A DNA stretch of 64,000 nt from a bacterium M00.F.Ca.ET.205.01.1.1 (GTDB lineage Bacteria > Pseudomonadota > Alphaproteobacteria > Rhizobiales > Rhizobiaceae): contig SRUQ01000001.1 in NCBI GenBank assembly GCA_004791255.1, positions 124,001 to 188,000 on the forward strand, read 5' to 3'. Below, one piece after another: positions 55,451 through 64,000 of the stretch. The notes below the pieces were generated by a model. The model saw only the letters and a program-made list of their open reading frames with translations, was not told where the DNA came from and made no database searches. Position numbers and translations under genes: made by a program. Positions within the stretch are counted from its first letter, which is position 1; every line of letters starts with the position of its first letter.

Positions 55451-57019
55451 TCAGCCGGCTAATCGCCTTTCCTCAGGCGCGATATGGCTTTCAATCACCG
55501 GCAGCACTGGCTTGCGCGCCGGGCGCCGGAACGTCATCGATTCCTCCTCGGCATCCTGCGGCGCGCCCCAGAATTCGGCGAGCGTCGGGCCGTCCTTGAC
55601 CCGGCGGTCCGTCACCAGGAAACCCCAGACTTCGCGGAACCAGACCCGGCGGCCCATCTTGGTGTACCAGCGCATCGAGTGGCGCTGCTCGGGATCCCGA
55701 TGGAACAGGATGCGCGCCAGCGCCTTTGGCCGCGACTGCACCAAGAGCTCGATCAGCTTGACCGAGAAGAACAGCATCCACGGCTTCAGCCGGGTCATCC
55801 GCAGCACCTGGTGCTTGTAGTCCCAAAGGCGGGCGTCCCGCTGGATGACCTTGCGGTCGCGCGCGATCCGGAAGAACGGCGTCCAGCGATGCGGCGTTAC
55901 ATAGAGCGCCTGGATCTGGTCGGGATCGTAGGCGATGAGCTGGCGAAAGCCGCGCCAGAGGTCGCGGAACCCTTCGTCCTCGAAGCCGGCCACCCAGGTC
56001 GCCATCGACAGGATGCCGTGTTTTCGCAGCAGCCTGATCGCCTCGCGGTCGGATGAGGTGCTGCCGCCCTTGCGGATCAATGCAAGCGTCTGTTCGTCGG
56101 TGTTTTCCATGCCGAGCAGCCAGCGGATGACACCGGCCTTGCGATAAAGATACAGGATGTCGGCGTCGCGCACGATGTCGTCGGCCCGCGTCGAACCGAC
56201 GATCAGCACCGGCACGTTCTCGGCGATCAGGGCGTCGAGAAAGGCGCGCCAGGCTTTCTTCGAGACCGTCGGGTTCTCGTCGGCAAGGTTGATCAGCTCG
56301 ACGCCATGCTCGCGGTGCAGCCAGGCGATCTCCTGCGCGAATTTCACGGGATCGCGATGCCGCCAGCGGGTCCAGAAACCGCGTTGGCCGCAATAGTTGC
56401 ACAGATGCGGGCAGCCGCGCGAGAACTGCATGACCACGGCCCGCTTGCCGCCCCAGTAACTGTATCTGCGGTGGTCGATCAGTTCCCAGCCGACGCGGTA
56501 TGCGTCGAGATCGGCGATGGTCATCGCCGCTTGCGTGGCGAAGGGGCGGCGCAGATCGTCGCGATAGGCGACGCCGGCGACGCTTGCCGGCGGCTGGTGC
56601 ATCTCCAGCGCCTCGACCAGCGCCACCACGGTCGCCTCGCCTTCGCCGCGTACGATGAAGTCGAAAGCGTCCGTCTCGGCCAGGATGTCGCGCCAATGGT
56701 AGGTCGGGAAGACGCCGCCATAGATGACGATCGTCGCCGGCTCGCGCGCTTTGATCATGCCAGCGATCAGCAAGGCCGTCGGGTGCGCGGAGGTTGAGCC
56801 GGAGTGGCCGATCAGGACGAAATCAGGCTGGTCGCAAAGCGCGTCCTCGACGGCATCGGCGAGCGGCATCGGCCCGAATTCGGCATCGACGAGCCGCACC
56901 TCATGGCCGGAATCGATCAGCGGTCCGCCGATCGCCAGCAGGCCGAGCGGCGGCAGATGGTCGTCGGGCACGCGGCTGCCGATGGCGGTGTGCGGCGGGT
57001 TGACCAGCACGATTTTCAT
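55451..57019 (-). CDS. B12-binding-domain radical SAM protein (BchE-like)
   Basis: A 522-residue protein. The N-terminal ~140 residues form a cobalamin-binding fold (IVLVNPPHTAIGSR, VLIGHSGSTSAH, FIVRGEGEATVVALVEAL). The radical SAM core begins FSRGCPHLCNYCGQRGFWTR with the CxxxCxxC cluster. A ~150-residue C-terminal extension is basic and aromatic. Relatives are often labelled Mg-protoporphyrin cyclase BchE, but no bch genes are nearby and the true substrate (perhaps a methylation or ring-forming step on a lipid or hopanoid) is unknown. It begins 101 bases from the Lrp gene. Confidence 0.88.
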   Translation of the reverse strand: MKIVLVNPPHTAIGSRVPDDHLPPLGLLAIGGPLIDSGHEVRLVDAEFGPMPLADAVEDALCDQPDFVLIGHSGSTSAHPTALLIAGMIKAREPATIVIYGGVFPTYHWRDILAETDAFDFIVRGEGEATVVALVEALEMHQPPASVAGVAYRDDLRRPFATQAAMTIADLDAYRVGWELIDHRRYSYWGGKRAVVMQFSRGCPHLCNYCGQRGFWTRWRHRDPVKFAQEIAWLHREHGVELINLADENPTVSKKAWRAFLDALIAENVPVLIVGSTRADDIVRDADILYLYRKAGVIRWLLGMENTDEQTLALIRKGGSTSSDREAIRLLRKHGILSMATWVAGFEDEGFRDLWRGFRQLIAYDPDQIQALYVTPHRWTPFFRIARDRKVIQRDARLWDYKHQVLRMTRLKPWMLFFSVKLIELLVQSRPKALARILFHRDPEQRHSMRWYTKMGRRVWFREVWGFLVTDRRVKDGPTLAEFWGAPQDAEEESMTFRRPARKPVLPVIESHIAPEERRLAG

Positions 57020-57120
57020 GGCGGACCTCCTGGTGGGTTGGTCCGCGCAGTGTGTGCACCGCGCCGGGCGGCGAAGGGGCCGGTCTCAGCAGTTTGCGTG
57101 CAGCTTTTCAGTAGAAAGCT

Positions 57121-57597
57121 TCAGCGCCGTAGATGTCCGAGCGGCACGTGGCCTGGTCCCTTGATGTTCTGCAGCACCAGTTGGGTATGGACGTCGCGCA
57201 CGCCGCCCAGCCGCATCAGCCGGTGCATGACGAAGGCGTTGAGCTCGTCAACCGACGGCACCATGACATGCAGCAGGAAGTCGTGGTCGCCGGTCATCGT
57301 CCAGCAGGACGACACCTCGTCCATGCGCTGCACCGCGGCAATGAAGCTCTCGGGCGAGCCATCACTGTGGCTGACCAGCCGCACCTGGATGAACACCTCG
57401 ACCATCAGGCCGACGGCGCGGCGGCTGATCACCGCGGCAAATCCCTTAATGATACCGGCCTCCTGCAGCGCTTCGAAGCGCCGTGCGCAGGGTGTCGTCG
57501 ACAGGCCGATCTCCTGCGCCAACTCGGAGACGGGCTTGCGTCCATCGCGTTGCAGGACATCGAGCATCCTGATTTCGAAATCGTCGAACTGAGGCAT
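57121..57597 (-). CDS. Lrp/AsnC family regulator
   Basis: A 158-residue Lrp protein: winged helix (ELAQEIGLSTTPCARRFEAL, EAGIIKGFAAVISRRAVGL) and a RAM ligand domain (CWTMTGDHDFLLHVMVP). It is divergent from phhA with 140 bases between, and probably activates that gene in response to phenylalanine or another amino acid. The ATG at 57597 (after GGAGT) is preferred over GTG at 57603. Confidence 0.92.
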   Translation of the reverse strand: MPQFDDFEIRMLDVLQRDGRKPVSELAQEIGLSTTPCARRFEALQEAGIIKGFAAVISRRAVGLMVEVFIQVRLVSHSDGSPESFIAAVQRMDEVSSCWTMTGDHDFLLHVMVPSVDELNAFVMHRLMRLGGVRDVHTQLVLQNIKGPGHVPLGHLRR

Positions 57598-57737
57598 TTT
57601 CACTCCAATCCTGATTGTCTGGAGGGGATACTATCTCAAATGCTCCACTTGAGCCATCATCAAAACCGATTTGCCTCGGCAAATCAGGCTAGCCTCAAGG
57701 GCACGTCAGCCATTCATGACTTGCAGGGAGAAAAATC

Positions 57738-58574
57738 ATGACCACGATGAGCGTTGCCGAATATGCCCGCGACTGTGCAGCGCAAGGTTTGCGCGGCGAT
57801 TATTCCGTCTGCCGCGCCGACTTCACCGTGGCGCAGGGCTATGACTACTCGGCCGAGGAACAGGCGGTGTGGCGCACGCTGTGCGACCGCCAGACCAAAC
57901 TGACGCGCAAGCTCGCCCACCACTCCTATCTTGACGGCGTCGAGAAGCTTGGCCTGCTCGACCGCATCCCCGACTTCGAGGACGTCAGCACCAGGCTGCG
58001 CAAACTGACCGGCTGGGAGATCGTCGCTGTGCCCGGCTTGATCCCCGCCGCTCCCTTCTTCGACCATCTCGCCAACCGCCGCTTCCCGGTGACCAACTGG
58101 CTGCGCACCAGGCAGGAACTCGACTACATCGTCGAGCCGGACATGTTCCACGATTTCTTCGGCCACGTGCCGGTGCTGTCGCAGCCGGTGTTCGCCGACT
58201 TCATGCAGATGTATGGCAAGAAGGCCGGCGACATCATCGCGCTCGGCGGCGACGAAATGATCACCCGGCTCTACTGGTACACCGCCGAATACGGCCTGAT
58301 GCAGGAGGCCGGCCAGCCGTTGAAGGCCTTCGGCGCCGGGCTGATGTCGTCTTTCACCGAATTGCAGTTCGCGGTCGATGGCAAGGACGCCCACCACGTG
58401 CCGTTCGACCTGGAAACGGTGATGCGCACCGGCTACGAGATCGACAAGTTCCAGCGCGCCTATTTCGTGCTGCCGTCCTTCGACGCTTTGCGCGATGCCT
58501 TCCAGAATGCGGATTTCGCGGCGATCGTGGCCCGCCGCAAAGGCCGGCCGGCGCTCGACCCGGCAACCGTATAG
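57738..58574 (+). CDS. phhA: Phenylalanine 4-monooxygenase
   Basis: A 278-residue bacterial phenylalanine hydroxylase that converts Phe to Tyr with tetrahydropterin. The iron ligands are His138 and His143 in MFHDFFGHVP and Glu184 in YWYTAEYGL, at the same numbers as in the Chromobacterium enzyme. VPGLIPAAPFFDHLANRRFP is the substrate and pterin loop. It is divergent from an Lrp-type regulator. No pterin dehydratase (phhB) gene is present next to it. Confidence 0.96.
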   Translation: MTTMSVAEYARDCAAQGLRGDYSVCRADFTVAQGYDYSAEEQAVWRTLCDRQTKLTRKLAHHSYLDGVEKLGLLDRIPDFEDVSTRLRKLTGWEIVAVPGLIPAAPFFDHLANRRFPVTNWLRTRQELDYIVEPDMFHDFFGHVPVLSQPVFADFMQMYGKKAGDIIALGGDEMITRLYWYTAEYGLMQEAGQPLKAFGAGLMSSFTELQFAVDGKDAHHVPFDLETVMRTGYEIDKFQRAYFVLPSFDALRDAFQNADFAAIVARRKGRPALDPATV

Positions 58575-58627
58575 CTTACCGGAGCCACGCCGCAAAGGGC
58601 GCGGAGTGCAATAGACGTCCGACCGCC

Positions 58628-59125
58628 CTATCGCCCGGGGATGTCAGGCGCCTCGGCCTTCAGCCGCCCCAACTGGGCGCGCTGCAGGTCGAGTGCGGCG
58701 CCGACGAAGCGCGCTATGGTGGCGAGTTCGGCGTCGCTGAAGGTGGCGATGACCTTTTCGCCTTCCTCGGCAATGGCGCCATAGTAGCGCGCCGACAGAT
58801 CCCGCGTCGCCTCGGTCGCCTCGATCACCACCTTGCGCCTGTCTTCCAGACTGCGCGTGCGTGTCAGCAGGCCGCGCGCCTCCAGCCGGTCGATCAGCGC
58901 CGTCACCGCAGCCGGCGTCAGCCCCGTCGCCGTCGCAATGGCGCCGGCCGATTGCGGGCCGCCATGCAGCAGTCCGATGCAATGGCGCTCGGCCATGTTC
59001 AGCCCAAGTCTTGTTCCCACCGCCTCGTCATAGGCCTGCGTCGCATCCTGCCACTGCATGATGGTCAGACCGATGGCGGTGGTCATCTCGGCACGATTCC
59101 CGCTTGACGAATTTATTTCGACCAT
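58628..59125 (-). CDS. MarR family regulator
   Basis: A 165-residue winged-helix dimer with the core AGAIATATGLTPAAVTALID, RLEARGLLTRTRSLEDRRKV. It is divergent from the small membrane protein at 59220. A perfect inverted repeat GTCTAA-CAT-TTAGAC lies 15 bases before its start and is its likely operator. Confidence 0.92.
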   Translation of the reverse strand: MVEINSSSGNRAEMTTAIGLTIMQWQDATQAYDEAVGTRLGLNMAERHCIGLLHGGPQSAGAIATATGLTPAAVTALIDRLEARGLLTRTRSLEDRRKVVIEATEATRDLSARYYGAIAEEGEKVIATFSDAELATIARFVGAALDLQRAQLGRLKAEAPDIPGR

Positions 59126-59139
59126 CTAACTATCAAACC

Positions 59140-59154
59140 GTCTAACATTTAGAC
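59140..59154. promoter_or_regulatory. Candidate MarR operator
   Basis: GTCTAA (59140-59145) and TTAGAC (59149-59154) are perfect inverted arms around CAT, in a 94-base AT-rich divergent gap. The position suits control of both flanking genes. Confidence 0.55.
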
Positions 59155-59219
59155 CATTACAGCAATATGCGGCTACGGCTTGGCCAAGGCAAGTGCCACG
59201 CCGCGACAAGGAGTGAAAA

Positions 59220-59387
59220 ATGAGCTTGATTCAACAGCGTGCGCCGCTCTCTCACGAAGAGGAGTTCAAATACGCCAAGCTGGCCATGGAATGGTATGGC
59301 TGGGGTTCACCCATCGGCCTCGGCATTCTGCTGGTGTCGCTGGCCGCCGCGGCCGTTCTGGTGCGCATCGCCATCTACGGCTTGTGA
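59220..59387 (+). CDS. Small membrane protein (55 aa)
   Basis: This 55-residue frame begins MSLIQQRAPLSHEEEFKYAK and ends in a single membrane helix (IGLGILLVSLAAAAVLVRIA). AAGGAG lies 6 bases before the ATG, a strong ribosome site. It is divergent from the MarR gene. Function unknown; small one-helix proteins like this often belong to the MarR regulon as stress or membrane adaptors. Confidence 0.7.
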   Translation: MSLIQQRAPLSHEEEFKYAKLAMEWYGWGSPIGLGILLVSLAAAAVLVRIAIYGL

Positions 59388-59563
59388 GGATAGCCGTCAC
59401 CATAGCCGGTCGCCATCGGTGGCGCCGGCGTGGTGGGGCTGGCCCTCCACCTATCCGATGGGTGGCGATCAATTCGCGCGACGCGAAATCTCTCAACAGC
59501 GGCTGCGCGGCTTGAGCTTCGGTCTTGACGCTTCCCGTCGCCCCGCAGCCATCCGCCGGCTGG

Positions 59564-60325
59564 TCACGCGGCGGCCGAGATATCCGTGTCGAGGATCGAC
59601 AGGTTGCGGCCGGCATGCTTGGCTTGGTACAGGCGCCGGTCCGCGGCGCGCATCAGCTCCGATACATTGGCATCTTCGCCGCAAACGGTTCCGCCGATGC
59701 TGACCGTCAGCGGAAAGGTCCGCTCATCGACGGGCCGGAAGCGGATCAGTTCGACCTCACGGCGAATGCGCTCGGCAACACGCTTGGCCTCCTGTTCGGT
59801 TGCCCCGACCAGGAAAGCGCCGAATTCCTCGCCGCCGATGCGGCCGAGCACATCGCCGCCGCGCACGCCGCGCTCGATGGCGCTTGCGATCAACAGCAGC
59901 GCGTCGTCGCCGGTCAGGTGGCCAAAATTGTCGTTGATCATCTTGAAATGGTCGGCGTCCACGATCAGCAGCGCACCGCGATCGGACTTGCGCCGGGAAC
60001 CGTCGAGCGCGGCAAAGAAACTTTCCCGGTTGAGCATGCCGGTCATGTCGTCGCGGCTTGCCTTCTCCGCCAGGCGGCGGTGCGCCGCGGTGAGCTGGGC
60101 GTGCGCGCGGGCGAGATCACGATGCGCGTTCTTAAGTCGGCCGCTTTGCCAGAAGGTACTGGCACAGGCCACCCATGCAAGCACCAGCGGACACAAGGTC
60201 GAGGCCAGCCAGATGGTGCGGTTGACCGGAAATCCCATCGCCGGAACGATGATCAGGGTGAGCAGGAGAGAGGCGGCGACGGAGGCGAAAGCAATGGCGG
60301 CGGCTTTCAGAATTATACTGGTCAT
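59564..60325 (-). CDS. Diguanylate cyclase (GGDEF)
   Basis: A 253-residue membrane enzyme making cyclic di-GMP. Two N-terminal helices (ILKAAAIAFASVAASLLLTL and TIWLASTLCPLVLAWVACAS) are followed by a short coiled coil and the GGDEF domain: DDMTGMLNRESFF, DADHFKMINDNFGHLTGDDA, and the active loop RIGGEEFGAFL. There is no EAL domain. The RxxD inhibitory site is not evident before the active loop. The ATG follows GGGGAG. Confidence 0.93.
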   Translation of the reverse strand: MTSIILKAAAIAFASVAASLLLTLIIVPAMGFPVNRTIWLASTLCPLVLAWVACASTFWQSGRLKNAHRDLARAHAQLTAAHRRLAEKASRDDMTGMLNRESFFAALDGSRRKSDRGALLIVDADHFKMINDNFGHLTGDDALLLIASAIERGVRGGDVLGRIGGEEFGAFLVGATEQEAKRVAERIRREVELIRFRPVDERTFPLTVSIGGTVCGEDANVSELMRAADRRLYQAKHAGRNLSILDTDISAAA

Positions 60326-60487
60326 CGCGGGCTCCCCAGAAGACTGCCTCTGTGCCAGCAAGCCCTGAAGGCCACCTTTCCCGGATGTTTAAAATTTGAA
60401 TGGGGAGGTCGTTTCTGCCACTTATGACGCGCACAAGTTGTGGATAAAGCCCCTTTCGGAATTCCCGTTTCGTGCCATAAGGATCGC

Positions 60488-61201
60488 ATGACGACGCTCC
60501 CCGATACCGCCCGCTTCGCCCATGTCACCGACTGGGTGTTCGACCTCGACAACACGCTCTATCCGCATCATTCGAATCTGTTCTCGCAGATCGATGTCAA
60601 GATGACCGCCTATGTCAGCGAGCTGTTGGCGCTGCCCCGTGACGAGGCGCGCAAACTGCAGAAGGAGCTCTATCTGGAGTATGGCACGACGCTGAACGGC
60701 CTGATGGCGCGCCACGGCATCGACCCCGACGACTTTCTCGAGAAGGTGCACGACATCGACTATTCATGGCTGGTGCCCGATCCCGTTCTCGGCACCGCCA
60801 TCCGCCAGCTTCCCGGCCGCAAGTTCATCTTCACCAATGGCGACCGCAAGCACGCCGAGCGCACCGCGCGCCAGCTCGGCATCCTCGAGCATTTCGACGC
60901 CATCTTCGATATTGTCGCGGCCGGCCTCAATCCCAAGCCGGCACGCCAGACCTACGAAAAATTCGCCGAACTGCACGCCGTCACCGGCCACAATGCGGTG
61001 ATGTTCGAGGATCTCGCCCGCAACCTTTCCGTGCCGAAGTCGCTGGGCATGACCACCGTGCTCGTGGTGCCGCGCAATTTCGAGCCAACATTCTCCGAAA
61101 TCTGGGAGCGCGACGCCGCGCAGGAAGATGACGTCGACTACGTCACCGACGATCTGGCCGGGTTCCTGACGGGGATAGTTGCAGGGGCAGTAGGGCAGTA
61201 G
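60488..61201 (+). CDS. HAD-family pyrimidine 5'-nucleotidase
   Basis: A 237-residue haloacid-dehalogenase hydrolase with the nucleophile motif VFDLDNTLYPHH, motif II KFIFTNGDRKHAERTA, and motif III/IV NAVMFEDLARNLSVPKSLGM. It is the SDT1/YjjG-like group that dephosphorylates pyrimidine nucleotides. The last codons and the stop lie in a tandem GGGCAGTA repeat, so the C-terminal end (AGAVGQ) is set by the repeat. Confidence 0.92.
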   Translation: MTTLPDTARFAHVTDWVFDLDNTLYPHHSNLFSQIDVKMTAYVSELLALPRDEARKLQKELYLEYGTTLNGLMARHGIDPDDFLEKVHDIDYSWLVPDPVLGTAIRQLPGRKFIFTNGDRKHAERTARQLGILEHFDAIFDIVAAGLNPKPARQTYEKFAELHAVTGHNAVMFEDLARNLSVPKSLGMTTVLVVPRNFEPTFSEIWERDAAQEDDVDYVTDDLAGFLTGIVAGAVGQ

Positions 61202-61224
61202 GGCAGTAGGGCAGTAGGGCAGTA
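61185..61224 (+). repeat. Tandem repeat (GGGCAGTA)x5 at a gene end
   Basis: Five perfect head-to-tail copies of the 8-mer GGGCAGTA run from 61185 to 61224. They contain the stop codon of the nucleotidase. A complementary TACTGCCCTAC at 61278-61288, just past the end of the convergent LOG gene, could pair with any copy. Confidence 0.9.
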
Positions 61225-61292
61225 GGAGAATACGGCGTTCTCAGGCCCTGCTTCCAGCTTGATCTCCCCTAGTGCCTTACTGCCCTACTCCC

Positions 61293-62138
61293 TTACTCCC
61301 CTAATTTGTAAAACCGGCTGACGATGCCCCAGGCCTCGTCGGCGGTGTCGACGAAATCAATGATGTCCTGGTCGCCGGGGCTGATCGTGCCCTGCTCGGC
61401 GAGGAAGTCGAGGTCGATCGCCCGCTTCCAGAACGATTTGCCGAACAGGATCACCGGCACCCGCTCCATGCGCCCGGTCTGGATCAGCGTCAGCGTCTCG
61501 AAGAATTCGTCCATCGTGCCGAAGCCGCCGGGAAACACCGCCACCGCCTTGGCACGCATGACGAAGTGCATCTTGCGGATGGCGAAATAGTGGAAGTTGA
61601 AGCACAGTTCCGGCGTCACATAGGCGTTCGGCGCCTGCTCATGCGGCAGCACGATGTTGAGGCCGATCGAGGGTGCGCCGACATCGTCGGCGCCGCGGTT
61701 GCCCGCTTCCATCACGCCGGGTCCGCCGCCGGTCACCACGACATACTCGCGGTAGTATGAGGTGGCCGACTGCTGCGAGCAGAGGCGGGCGAACTTGCGC
61801 GCCTCCTCATAGTATTTGCTGTTTTTCTCGAGGTTCTTCCTCTGGGTCTCGTTCTTGGCCGCCCAGGCTTCGCCGCCGGGTTCGGGCAGGCGGGCGCCGC
61901 CGAACAGGATCACCGTGGAGCGGATGCCGCGCTCGGCCAGGATCATCTCCGGCTTCAGGAGTTCGAGCTGCAGCCGCACCGCGCGCAATTCGCGACGCGT
62001 CATGAAGTCGGGGTCGTTCCATGCCAGCCGGTAGGTTTCGGCGCGCGTCTGCGGCGTGTCCGGCACGCTCTTCGACCGCTCCAGATCCTCGTCCGAATGC
62101 GGCAGCGGTGTCCACCCCGCCTTTTCCATAGGAGTCAT
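61293..62138 (-). CDS. LOG family protein (TIGR00730-type Rossmann fold)
   Basis: A 281-residue lysine-decarboxylase-like (LOG) protein. The phosphate-binding motifs are VVTGGGPGVMEAGNRGA and the hallmark PGGFGTMDEFFETL. LOG proteins release cytokinin bases from nucleotides or hydrolyse AMP; the longer bacterial type here has an N-terminal extension of ~70 residues of unknown role. It converges on the nucleotidase gene. Confidence 0.9.
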   Translation of the reverse strand: MTPMEKAGWTPLPHSDEDLERSKSVPDTPQTRAETYRLAWNDPDFMTRRELRAVRLQLELLKPEMILAERGIRSTVILFGGARLPEPGGEAWAAKNETQRKNLEKNSKYYEEARKFARLCSQQSATSYYREYVVVTGGGPGVMEAGNRGADDVGAPSIGLNIVLPHEQAPNAYVTPELCFNFHYFAIRKMHFVMRAKAVAVFPGGFGTMDEFFETLTLIQTGRMERVPVILFGKSFWKRAIDLDFLAEQGTISPGDQDIIDFVDTADEAWGIVSRFYKLGE

Positions 62139-62365
62139 AATTACCTTGCCCGTCCAGATTCTTCAGTTGCGCCGTCCCATGACGCAGCCGCGATTGACCC
62201 CCATTGAGCCTTAACATAAGCAGGTTCCGCAAACGTGTCCGGCGGATTTGCGACAAGAACCTGCAAGATGCAAAGACCCAAGCATGCCAGGCATGCCTGA
62301 GGCCCGCGCGACTTCAAAACAGGTTAAGGCGCAGCCCCTTAACAGCTTGGTAATGGAGCGAAATC

Positions 62366-63220
62366 ATGTCGAAGCCCGATCTGGCAAGCCTCGAGAAGAC
62401 CATCGAGAAGGCCTTCGAGGAACGCGACGCGATTTCGACCGCGACCCGCGGCGAGACGCGCGACGCCATCCAGTCGGCACTCGACCTGCTCGATCACGGC
62501 ACCGCCCGTGTCGCCGAGCGCCAGGCCGACGGCAAGTGGCATGTCAACCAGTGGCTGAAGAAGGCGGTGCTCCTGTCCTTCCGGCTCAACCCGATGGAGA
62601 TCATCAAGGGCGGTCCGGGCCAGGCGGTGTGGTGGGACAAGGTGCCGTCGAAGTTCGACGGGTGGGGTGCCGGCGATTTCGAGAAGGCGAGCTTCCGCGC
62701 CGTGCCGGGATCGATCGTGCGCCGCTCGGCCTATGTCGCGCCAGGCGCGGTGCTGATGCCGTCCTTCGTCAATGTCGGCGCCTATGTCGATACTGGCACC
62801 ATGATCGACACCTGGGTCGGGGTTGGCTCCTGCGCCCAGATCGGCAAGAACGTGCATCTGTCGGGCGGCGTCGGCATTGGCGGCGTGCTGGAGCCGATGC
62901 AGGCCGGCCCGACCATCATCGAGGACAATTGCTTCATCGGCGCGCGCTCCGAAGTCGTCGAGGGCTGCATCGTGCGCGAGGGCTCGGTACTCGGCATGGG
63001 CGTCTTCATCGGCCAGTCGACCAAGATCGTCGACCGCGCCACCGGCGAGATCTTCTATGGCGAGGTGCCGCCGAACTCGGTCGTGGTCGCCGGCTCGCTG
63101 CCCGGCAAGCCTCTGCCGAATGGCGAACCCGGCCCCAGCCTCTACTGCGCCGTCATCGTCAAACGCGTCGACGCCAAGACCCGCTCCAAGACCTCGATCA
63201 ACGAGTTGTTGCGCGATTGA
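62366..63220 (+). CDS. dapD: Tetrahydrodipicolinate N-succinyltransferase
   Basis: The acylating enzyme of the succinylase branch of lysine and meso-diaminopimelate synthesis, 284 residues. An N-terminal helical domain precedes the left-handed beta helix ([58 protein letters not shown]). The ATG follows GGAG. The 227-base gap before it shows no gene. Confidence 0.96.
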   Translation: MSKPDLASLEKTIEKAFEERDAISTATRGETRDAIQSALDLLDHGTARVAERQADGKWHVNQWLKKAVLLSFRLNPMEIIKGGPGQAVWWDKVPSKFDGWGAGDFEKASFRAVPGSIVRRSAYVAPGAVLMPSFVNVGAYVDTGTMIDTWVGVGSCAQIGKNVHLSGGVGIGGVLEPMQAGPTIIEDNCFIGARSEVVEGCIVREGSVLGMGVFIGQSTKIVDRATGEIFYGEVPPNSVVVAGSLPGKPLPNGEPGPSLYCAVIVKRVDAKTRSKTSINELLRD

Positions 63221-63291
63221 TCTTTTCGAAAAGCGGGCGCACCTTCCGCCGGCGCGACAATGGGTCGCGCCTGACATGACGGAGGGGTGAC

Positions 63292-63645
63292 ATGGACTGG
63301 AAGTATCTACTGACCAGTTACGAGGGTCGCATCAACCGCGCAAAGTTCTGGGCCTGCGTCGGCGTCATTTTCGTCGGCGCGGTTGTCGCGATGATCCTCG
63401 ACAACATACTCGGCACGACCTTCAACCAGATGCCTTACGGCTTTATCTATTTGCTCTATTCGCTTGCCATGATCTATTCGGTCTTAGCCGTCTACGCCAA
63501 GCGTTGGCACGATCGGGGCAAGTCCGGTTGGTGGAGCCTGATCATCCTGGTGCCGTTCATCGGGGCGATCTGGTTCCTGGTGGAATGCGGCATTCTCGAA
63601 GGCACCAGGGGTGCCAATCAATACGGACCGGACCCGCTTGGCTGA
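63292..63645 (+). CDS. DUF805 family small membrane protein
   Basis: A 117-residue inner-membrane protein. The hallmarks are YEGRINRAKFW at the start, three helices, and KRWHDRGKSGWWSL with GANQYGPDPL at the end. The function of the family is unknown. Its stop overlaps the start of a second DUF805 gene. Confidence 0.9.
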   Translation: MDWKYLLTSYEGRINRAKFWACVGVIFVGAVVAMILDNILGTTFNQMPYGFIYLLYSLAMIYSVLAVYAKRWHDRGKSGWWSLIILVPFIGAIWFLVECGILEGTRGANQYGPDPLG

Positions 63646-64000
63646 AAAAACAGACTTCTTCTGGTTTTTCCTGAAAACTTCGGGCCGCGTCAGTCGCGCG
63701 GCCTATTTTCTGGGCCAATTGTTGCTGGCAATCATCCAGCTCTTCCCGCTCTATCATTTCAACCTGTTGCCCGAGGGTAGCCCTGAGAGCGAGGTATGGC
63801 TCTCAATATTCGTCCTGGTCCTATTGGCAACAGTGTGGCCGACCATCGTACTGAATGTGAAGCGCCTGCACGATCTCGGCAGACCAGGTGTGTTCATGCT
63901 GGTTTTGTTTGTGCCGTTGGTACAATTGGTCGCCATTTTGCTGTTATATCTATATCCTGGCCAGCCAGGCCCCAACCGCTACGGTCGGCAGACCAATTCC
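63638..64000 (+). CDS. Second DUF805-like membrane protein, cut by right window edge
   Basis: From a TTG at 63638, overlapping the previous stop by 8 bases, 121 codons run open to the window end. It reads GRVSRAAYFLGQLLLAIIQL early, NVKRLHDLGRPGVFMLVL, then GPNRYGRQ near the edge, the DUF805 pattern again. The C-terminus lies outside the window. The TTG start is inferred from the overlap and the match to the paralogue. Confidence 0.75.
   Translation, partial: MAEKTDFFWFFLKTSGRVSRAAYFLGQLLLAIIQLFPLYHFNLLPEGSPESEVWLSIFVLVLLATVWPTIVLNVKRLHDLGRPGVFMLVLFVPLVQLVAILLLYLYPGQPGPNRYGRQTNS

Noticed and set aside
61185..61224. Tandem repeat considered as a CRISPR array
   Set aside because: The unit is 8 bases with no spacers and no cas genes are present.

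Overview
The window looks like a chromosomal segment of a GC-rich alphaproteobacterium of the order Hyphomicrobiales (Rhizobiales), most likely Mesorhizobium or a close relative. I infer this from codon use, from the rpmH-rnpA-yidC-engB-argB-dapD housekeeping backbone, from the many ABC uptake operons each with its own regulator, and from intergenic repeats of rhizobial type. No strain can be named from the sequence alone. About 57 protein genes (two cut by the window edges), two tRNA-Arg genes and several repeats are supported. There is no CRISPR array, insertion sequence, integrase or prophage.

Layout. 1-4061: a membrane/coiled-coil protein cut by the left edge, a D-Ala-D-Ala carboxypeptidase-type lipoprotein, a DUF1003 membrane protein and tRNA-Arg(CCG). 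4032-9421: a LacI regulator divergent from a three-gene sugar ABC importer; the regulator's 3' end runs into the tRNA. 9440-15337: three overlapping surface-polysaccharide genes, including a 1193-residue enzyme with three catalytic-type modules. 15581-16480: an HNH nuclease with a possible PUA/EVE-like reader domain. 16655-24049: panE, an acyl-CoA synthetase, gamma-glutamyltransferase and a polar amino-acid ABC importer without an ATPase gene, with a GntR regulator. 24344-30198: a LysR regulator, a kinase/PLP phospho-lyase fusion, an orphan polyamine-type binding protein and a CE7 esterase. 30480-37963: a NanR-like regulator divergent from a dipeptide-type ABC importer and an N-acetylneuraminate lyase, i.e. 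a probable sialic-acid uptake and cleavage system. 38023-40250: small hypothetical genes, an SDR, a RibD/DHFR-like reductase and tRNA-Arg(ACG). 40448-46049: a histidine kinase, then rpmH-rnpA-yidC, a Vat-like acetyltransferase and engB. 46183-49897: a TetR-EmrAB-type efflux locus with two candidate operators. 50014-52756: msrB, a fasciclin protein, and an anti-sigma/ECF-sigma pair of RskA/SigK type. 52892-64000: amidase, argB, a B12-binding radical SAM protein, an Lrp regulator divergent from phhA, a MarR regulator divergent from a small membrane protein, a diguanylate cyclase, a HAD nucleotidase, a LOG protein, dapD and two DUF805 genes.

How the parts work together. Much of the window is scavenging: each importer sits beside a dedicated regulator and often beside the enzyme that handles the substrate (NanA; the kinase/phospho-lyase; gamma-glutamyltransferase). 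Perfect 12-bp hairpins sit just after the binding-protein gene in two ABC operons, a common way to make more binding protein than permease. The sigma/anti-sigma/fasciclin order parallels the mycobacterial SigK-RskA-MPT70/83 circuit. The points most worth following are the fused kinase/phospho-lyase, the rhizobial sialate locus, the trimodular glycosyltransferase and the reader-like HNH nuclease.
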